This document shows, piece by piece, positions 58,146 to 64,000 of a DNA stretch of 64,000 bases (its first letter is position 1; the number at the start of each line of letters is the position of its first letter). The DNA lies in contig CM060975.1 in assembly GCA_030765065.1 (NCBI GenBank), positions 196,634,507-196,698,506 of the forward strand. Direction: 5' to 3'. This stretch comes from Deroplatys truncata. Lineage: Eukaryota; Arthropoda; Insecta; Mantodea; Mantidae. The notes below the pieces were generated by a model, which saw nothing but the letters and a program-made list of their open reading frames with translations, was not told the DNA's origin and ran no database searches. Made by a program: the position numbers and the translations under genes.

Positions 58146-60872
58146 TTTACATTCCCACGGCAGCAGAGTGCAGCACAGCAAACCAGAGGACAGCTTTCAC
58201 CCAGAGAACAGACCCAGATCCTAACAGACATCCAAGAACACCACGCTTTTCAAGAGCCACGGCAAACGCGGTTTCTGAACTCTTCCGAGAATGATACGCC
58301 CGAACAAAATCCATTGATTCCTCAGGAAAAACTCTTTATCGAGAGCCAGTCTCCAAGCTTTGAGATTCAAGGATCCCAACAGAACCTATTTTCACAACAA
58401 CAGACTCAGCAACAGGTGAATCAATTCCAAAAACCACAAAATTCCTTTTCAGTTCTAAGCCAGATACCACCAAACACACAGTATCTACGCTTTTACCCGG
58501 AGAAGCAAAAAGGTCAAGCACAATCAGTTGAGTCCACAGAATTTCAACAAAGTCAGTTCTCACAAGGTGCAGCCCAGAATCAAAATCCAGTAGTACAGTT
58601 CCAGCAGCAGGATACTGTAAGCCAGTTCAATCCTCAATATTCCTCTGGTAATTCTTTCTTTCAACAACAATCCCAGCAACCCTTAAATAATATTCAACAG
58701 CAGTCTGCAGTCCCTGTTCAATCACCGGTGTTGCCCACGCAGTCTGTCTTTACGCAACAAAATTTCGCGCCCATTCCTCGTGAGCCTTCCACACAAATTA
58801 GCTCGTTTCAGCAATCTGGATCTTTGGGTCAAAGACAACCTGCATTTTCAACGGTTTCACCAGAATTGGTTACAAACGTACAGGTCCAGAAAGGAGTATC
58901 GAACACCCAGTTCTCAATTCAACGTTCTATCTCAGACCCAGCGGAACTGCAGAAAATACAGGAACTGGAACAGAAGCGGCAACAAGAACAAAGAGAATTT
59001 TTATTGAAACAGCAACAAGAACTGCAAAGATTGTTGCAAGAACAGAGAGAACGTGAGGAGAAGCGATTAAAGGAACAACAGCGAATGCTTTCTAAGATAT
59101 TATACACTCCGGATTCAATTAATGTTGCTCAAGTACGAGCGATGAGCTCGACAACGCCAAAGCCTATTCAAGTAACGGCATCTACAGCTAGCTTTGTACC
59201 TGATCAATCTTCCAAACGCAGGCCTTATCAGACGCAGATAGGCGGAAATTCAAATCAGGCCGACCTCAAGCCCTTGAAACCCCGCAGCAGAGAGGATACT
59301 GTAGGTCCTACTATTGCCCCGGAAGAACAAATACTGCTTCAGAATGAAAGACAAAAATTATTCTATCAGCTGAAGGAGACACAGCAGCAGCGACAAAAGC
59401 AGAAATTACAGCAGCAGCAACAACAGCAGCAGTCAGAAAAACAAGAAACAGCGACATTACGTGAACAGGCAACACAGGCTGTCTTAAGTAAACTGGAACA
59501 GCGAAGACAACAGGAGAAACTCCAGCAGCAGAAGCAAGTTCAAGATCAACTTAACAGACAGTTTCAACAACAGTTAGTACAACGCCAGGATCTTTTACGT
59601 CAACTGAGAGTTGCTGTTACTAATGCTGAACCTCCAGAAGGCAACTCAGTACCAGCGTTATCAAACACGTCAAGTCAGTCGTCGCCTATCATTCTTCCAG
59701 ACGGACAGAAACTTCAGCTTGATCAGCTTCTGAAACAAGTCAATCCTACAGGTAATTCAAAAAGTGGTTCTCCAAATATTAAAATAGTGGAGCTACCGTC
59801 ACCAACCAGCACCCCAAGACCACCTCAAGTTCTTTTTGAAGAGCTTACAAAGGGAGTCTTGCCACCAGGAGCAGACTTTGAAATTATACGACATAAGCAG
59901 GATGGCGGTTTGGAGGAGGTGGGAAAGCAAAATCTACCAGTGTCGCAAAAGAAAGTAACATTTGTTTTTCTAGAGGAGCAATCTGATGGATCATTCAAGG
60001 TAAGGGGCGTAAAGGGCAACGCAGATGGACAACCAGGGGAGAGCCCTGCGCCGGTGGATGTGGATTCTATTATCAAGAAACTTCAAGACGGAGACATTAA
60101 ACTACCGACAAGGGATTCATCTAACTCAGTGACCGCATCCTCGACATTGCCGCCATTCTATCAATCCCAGTCCACTCAGATATCATCAAAACAGGCTGTT
60201 TCACAATCCTCATCAGCGGTAGCTGCTGCCACACCATCACCAAATATCATCGGCAATTCGGTGACAAATAATCCAAACTTGGCTTTCTCACAGCAGAAAC
60301 AAAGTGCGAACGGTATAACACACGGGAATATGGAAATTCTACCTTCTGTAAGCTTTTCCACATCCAGTCCTGCGACTCCTGATTTCCAGCAAATTTCTGA
60401 GCAGCAACTGGATCCAAATCATTCCAACAGTCCTTATTCAGTAGAGGTGCAAGGACCTCCTGTAGCTCAAACACAGCATGTGTCACATTTTCATCAAAAT
60501 CATTTGGTCCATCCTTCTCCAGTTCCATCACTCAGACCGTCATCCGCATCTATAGACTCCGCTGTTCAGTACCAACAGCAAGAACCGCAATTGCAACAAC
60601 ACAGACAACAACACCAACAAGTATATCAGGAGCCGCAACAACAGTCGCAGCAATCCTATCGACCTCAGGAGCATCACGAGCAAGACAGTAGGCAACAGCA
60701 GCCATCTAAACCTCCCAATAAGATAATAAAGCTCTCAGTTCCATTCTTCCCTACAAATCCCTCCTTTGCTGCCAAAGCTCCTACACCTGGAATAGTCTAT
60801 GCAAGCTCCACCCAAGGACCACGTGTGCAGATTAGCGCAGAAGAACAAACACGGCAGGACAGCAGTGATAAG
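58146..60872 (+). CDS. Internal exon of a large Gln-rich low-complexity protein
   Basis: A single open exon of 909 codons, phase 0 at both ends, between acceptor TTACAG (to 58145) and donor AAG|GTGAGA (from 60873). Beyond the donor the frame runs only 28 codons to a stop. Exon residues 1-260 are Gln/Ser/Pro-rich without structure. Residues 265-318 form a charged, Gln-rich coiled-coil stretch (around QKRQQEQREFLLKQQQELQR). Residues 393-495 form a second one with a Gln8 run. Residues 512-628 are more complex and probably the conserved part (IILPDGQKLQLDQLLK, LPPGADFEIIRHKQDG, KKVTFVFLEEQSDGSFKV). 808-853 is Gln/His-rich. No enzymatic domain, signal peptide or membrane segment is visible; the N- and C-termini lie in exons not recognised here. 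The protein looks like a long arthropod structural or extracellular low-complexity protein, but I cannot name the family. Composition is GC-richer than the surroundings, as expected for real coding DNA. Confidence 0.85.
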
Positions 60873-61307
60873 GTGAGAAAAATTACGCATCTTCTTTTAT
60901 CGTTGATAAATCTAAAAACATATTTTATGAGTTATTTCATAATTAAAAGAGGCTAAATGAAAAAAGCATACTAACTTCTTATAATAAACTTAAAATTAAT
61001 CATAATGACTCATTTAAAGCCGCAATGCTACTATTCCATCCATTTTAAATATACTTCCTTCATCCTTAAAGTGTCATTCATCCGTGCATTGGTTCAAAAT
61101 ATTCATATAATATTGTTTGTGGAATACACATAAAGACTTAAAAATATCAATAAGGAGGACTTGTAGTAAAACAAACGACGGTTTTGTGCTATAGCAAGAG
61201 CAAATATTCCCTTTTTTCACTGATCACTGCCGCAAAGCCAGCCGGGTTTCAAAATGTTCACGAGATCAATTAAAATCTAGACGGAGATCATTGCACATAA
61301 AAATAAT
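60873..61307. other. Intron or downstream DNA
   Basis: Starts with the GTGAGA donor. AT-rich, no further exon recognised. Confidence 0.5.
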
Positions 61308-61825
61308 TCTGATGCGATACATCCACATGACTTTCTCTAGTGGGTATAAAAATTATTCTTACGAAAGTTTATTTTCCTATCTATTTCATTTTAATCCAGA
61401 TAAACCTTTTCTTATAGATACAAAGGGAATAGCGATAGTCAAATGTTTTAGAACTAGACGCTATACGCTGGCCTTAAAATGCCATACTCTTTCCATGACA
61501 TCACGATAAACAACTGAAATTGACAGGACTCAAAAGAAAGGGTATTAAACAATTAGGACTATTAATGGCGGATATCTCAGAAATGACTGAAAATCGTGTT
61601 GCATCTTTGAAAAGTACTAAATGTAAATACCAAATCTGGTATTTTGCGACTTTTCATTTTTGATTATGTTGTTCACAGACAGACAGGCACACACACATAT
61701 CTATATATACATATAATTGACCTTTTTCTAAAAATACCTCTTTTTTGGATCCAGCGCTCTTCAAAACATTTCAGTGAAATCTCGGTATCGACTTTTTGGG
61801 TGGAATGCAATACTTTCTCTACCTA
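61308..61825 (+). repeat. CA element, subfamily B, with internal deletion
   Basis: Starts TCTGATGCGATACATCCACA. It jumps from GGCGGATATCTCAGAAATGA to AAATCGTGTTGCATCTTTGA, losing about 300 bp of the middle. A short (CA) slot is at about 61689-61697. It stops at CTCTACCTATTG, where an S2 SINE fragment begins in place of the hairpin. Confidence 0.8.
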
Positions 61826-61972
61826 TTGCCGATGGTTCCGTGTCGTATATTCACGGCACGTAAAAGAGCCTCAAGCCTGATAAAGAGGCCTCTGAGTAGA
61901 ATTTCCCGTCTTTCACGCTAAGAACCATAGTAATTAAAGAGCGTCCTAAATAAATAAATAAATAAAAAAGCT
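61826..61972 (+). repeat. SINE S2, 3' part
   Basis: GATGGTTCCGTGTCGTATAT, AGAGCCTCAAGCCTGATAAA and TTAAAGAGCGTCC match full S2 copies. It ends in repeated AAAT units (61952-61966). The head is missing. Confidence 0.75.
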
Positions 61973-62659
61973 CTATTCTCTAACTCCTATGTGCGTGGTA
62001 AAGGTAGTAAAAATGAAACATTCTTGAATGAAATTGGGGGAAAACATCTAGTAAGGTAATTCATTTGCAGTGTGAATGCTAAAAGAAACCCGTACTTCGC
62101 ATACGCGAATTTAGCAATGAACTCGTATCCTCCAATTGGTTTACCTAGGAAAAATGGTTGTACATTGTGAAAGGTCTCAGGATGTGGAATGTCCCGAAAA
62201 ATGGACTGATGGTGGCCTTAGTGTAGCAAAAGCACGGATTGTATTTAAGACAATTAAATTCATTGGTAAAGCCAATACCAAATGCTTATGGCAGGATGAT
62301 GGTTAATGATCTGAAACAGGATGCTGTGCAAGTTATTAAACTGCATTTATATACTCGTACGTCCGTAATTAAGAGACAGGGCTTGTAGTGTGTGTTGTTA
62401 CATAATGGTATTATGCGAGATAGCGCTCACACTTGACCTTTTCCCTTGGGGCCATACCGCCTCATGATTTGTTTGCAGGACGTATATATTAGCTATAAAA
62501 TATAGATGCTATCGCGTTTTCACATCACCTTTGTCTGCCTTTCCCACCAGGTATTTTCTGTAAGTAAACACCAGTCAACCTAAAGGATACTTATTCAGTG
62601 CAAATTTAACTGTGGTAACCTATGAGATGCTCAAACATTTCACTTTTCTTTCTGCTGTT
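61973..62659. other. Intergenic DNA, nothing recognised
   Basis: No supported gene or repeat. Confidence 0.4.
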
Positions 62660-62800
62660 TTACTTTCTCTGACGCTTAGGTTAGAGGAAGTATTGCAATC
62701 GATCCAAGAATTCAATACCGAGCTTTCACTAGAAACACAAGTTTTGAAATACTTTGAATAAAAGTTTTGTAGTGTGTTTCTGATTCGACTGAATGTCTCC
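62660..62800 (-). repeat. CA element, degenerate 3' fragment
   Basis: TTTTACTTTCTCTGACGCTT and AATTCAATACCGAGCTTTCA match the right end of the family on the complement. The rest is eroded. Confidence 0.6.
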
Positions 62801-62854
62801 GTGCTTGCGTCATATAATGCGAAGATTTTCGCGAAATTTTCCGTACTGTAATTC

Positions 62855-63515
62855 GCTTCCATTTATGCCGAACCGCAGCTTCGTGAGACATTTTACCAAC
62901 CGTCTCAGCGAGGGCGTTCATAGCAGGAAGGGGTGTGCCTGGAGCGTTCTGTCTAGGTTGTTGGAATGGTGTATGTTAACTGTAGCTCACGCGACGTATG
63001 CAAATATTTTGGAGGTGCATCGGGAAGAATTGCGAGTATGTGGGAAGCCAATTTGCCAATTGAAGACATTGCTAACGCAATGTAATGCAGCAATCACATG
63101 GGCACATTATTAAAATAATGTCTAGAACAGTGTTTTATTTAGTTGTATATTTAGACTGGACAGATGGTTCCAATGATGTGTAGTAATGTGTCCTCTTTGA
63201 GAGTAAAAGGTATAATGTATTTCAGTTGTACATTATATTGCCATTAAAATTATTTTTCGTGGAGATGTTGTGCAAAACAGGGTTTTAATGTAGTTATTTA
63301 TTTAAACATGGTTATTATAAGTGATGACGAGTAAAGCTATACTCAAAGTTATACATTCATATGCGAGTAATCTAGAACTATGCACGTAAATCAAGACGCC
63401 ATGCGCGAAAAGCTAAACAGATACACACCTCCTGCTTGCTATAGATACATACTCCATCTATGAAGGCCAGTAGAATGCCGTCTGAAGCTGCGGGGACGGC
63501 ATATATGAAGAGATT
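62855..63515. mobile_element. Second foldback-element copy
   Basis: The right arm (about 63115-63515) is very close to 40190-40825 without its SINE (TAAAACAGGGTTTT-type, AACATGGTTATTATAAGTGA, CACACCTCCTGCTTGC, GACGGCATATATGAAG). The left arm (62855-63110) is decayed but begins TCGCTTCCATTTATGCCG like the other copy. The spacer is nearly gone. Confidence 0.6.
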
Positions 63516-63829
63516 GTACTAATCAGCCCCGATATGAGTGCATTTGGCGGAAAGAGATCTAACAGTTACGGGACAATTGGGCGGGGCATTGGAAGGAGAG
63601 TCAGTTAAAGAAAAAATCCATAGTTCCGAGTTGCATTTACCAGCGAGGCTGAGGCGTGCAAATGTAGTACTGGTTTCATTGTGCAGCTGTACATTCCCCT
63701 ATCGCTTTGCCCCTTATTTCCTTGTGATCCCTTTACACATTGTCAACAAAACAGTAGCGCCCTCTTCCAAGTGCACTCATATCGTGGCTGACTAGTAACT
63801 ATATCTTACCCAGAAAATGTTTCATTGTT
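63516..63829. other. Intergenic DNA, nothing recognised
   Basis: An 85-codon open frame at 63538-63795 has no recognisable domain or splice context. Confidence 0.35.
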
Positions 63830-64000
63830 ACTTTCGCTACTATTTATCTATGGTAAGTAGAGGAAGTATTACATTCTATTCAGAAGTTGGAAAATGGGAT
63901 TTCATAGGAAATACAAGTTTTGAGACTCCTGAATCCAAAGAAAGCAGTTTTGAAAAAACTCCGTTCGTCCGTCTGTATGTCTGTCCGTTTGTGAAAAGGA
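63830..64000 (-). repeat. CA element, 3' part, cut by the window edge
   Basis: ACTTTCGCTACT, hairpin remnant, GGATTTCATAGGAAATACAA and GAGACTCCTGAATCCAAAGA match the right end of the family on the complement. It continues beyond the window. Confidence 0.75.

Noticed and set aside
58336-60531. Minus-strand and shifted-frame open frames inside the Gln-rich exon
   Set aside because: They are shadows of the long plus-strand frame; CAG/CAA repeats leave few stops in the other frames.
62793-63113. 106-residue open frame at 62.8-63.1 kb
   Set aside because: It spans the end of a CA-element relic and the decayed arm of a foldback element; no domain is recognisable.
1-64000. CRISPR arrays, bacterial genes, operons or phage
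   Set aside because: No regularly spaced repeats with unique spacers and no compact coding; the content is that of an animal nuclear genome.

Overview
This is a 64 kb piece of an AT-rich nuclear genome, most probably from an insect. Supporting signs are one large intron-bounded exon, many tRNA-derived SINEs, non-LTR retrotransposon remnants, mariner- and hAT-type DNA elements, and a short fragment of arthropod-type mitochondrial 12S rRNA inserted in the nuclear DNA. The density and variety of SINEs would suit a large-genome polyneopteran (orthopteran, phasmid or cockroach relative), but the species cannot be named from this window. I see no prokaryotic operons, CRISPR arrays or intact tRNA genes.

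The only convincing host coding sequence is a 909-codon, Gln-rich internal exon at 58146-60872 (+), with splice sites at both ends, both in phase 0. No companion exons are recognisable. Everything else I can support is repetitive DNA.

The dominant component is an interspersed family of about 0.8-1.1 kb, called here the 'CA element'. I count more than 25 full or partial copies on both strands. A full copy starts near TCTGATGTG, has ACTTTCTCTACT just inside the left end and its inverted match AGTAGAGAAAGT at the right end, carries a (CA)n tract at a fixed place in its right half, and lies between A-rich flanks. Two subfamilies (A and B) differ in the left half and share the right half. Copies occur singly, head-to-tail, and in head-to-head or tail-to-tail junctions. 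The architecture recalls non-autonomous Helentron-associated (HINE/DINE-1-like) elements; that is an inference.

Layout. 0-5 kb: CA elements and a decayed reverse transcriptase (RT). 5-13 kb: CA elements, SINEs and a probable solo LTR. 13-17 kb: CA elements and a 157-bp hAT MITE. 18-23 kb: a non-LTR RNase H fragment split by a SINE, and SINEs of family S4. 23-30 kb: a nested stack (a SINE inside a foldback MITE inside a CA element), further CA elements, S6 SINEs and RT debris. 31-37 kb: CA elements, one with the mitochondrial insertion. 39-45 kb: a foldback element with long arms, a minus-strand non-LTR fragment, and a plus-strand RT split at its catalytic motif by a 1.37 kb TA-inserting transposon. 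46-56 kb: the densest CA-element cluster. 57-64 kb: an internally deleted mariner-like element, the Gln-rich exon, and further repeats including a second foldback copy.

SINE families are labelled by likeness within the window: S1 (short head, tail with ATTCCTTAT), S2 (tail with CACGTAAAAGAACCTCAAGCC-type sequence), S3 (long 3' body rich in CATCATC), S4 (GAGATGGCTCAGCGG-type head), S5 (CTCGTAGCCGTGGTCGC-type head), S6 (GGCCGAGTGGTT head). Labels, copy counts and most boundaries come from reading by eye. No novel cellular system was found; the most interesting items are the mitochondrial insertion, the structure of the CA element, and several insertion events resolved to single target sites.
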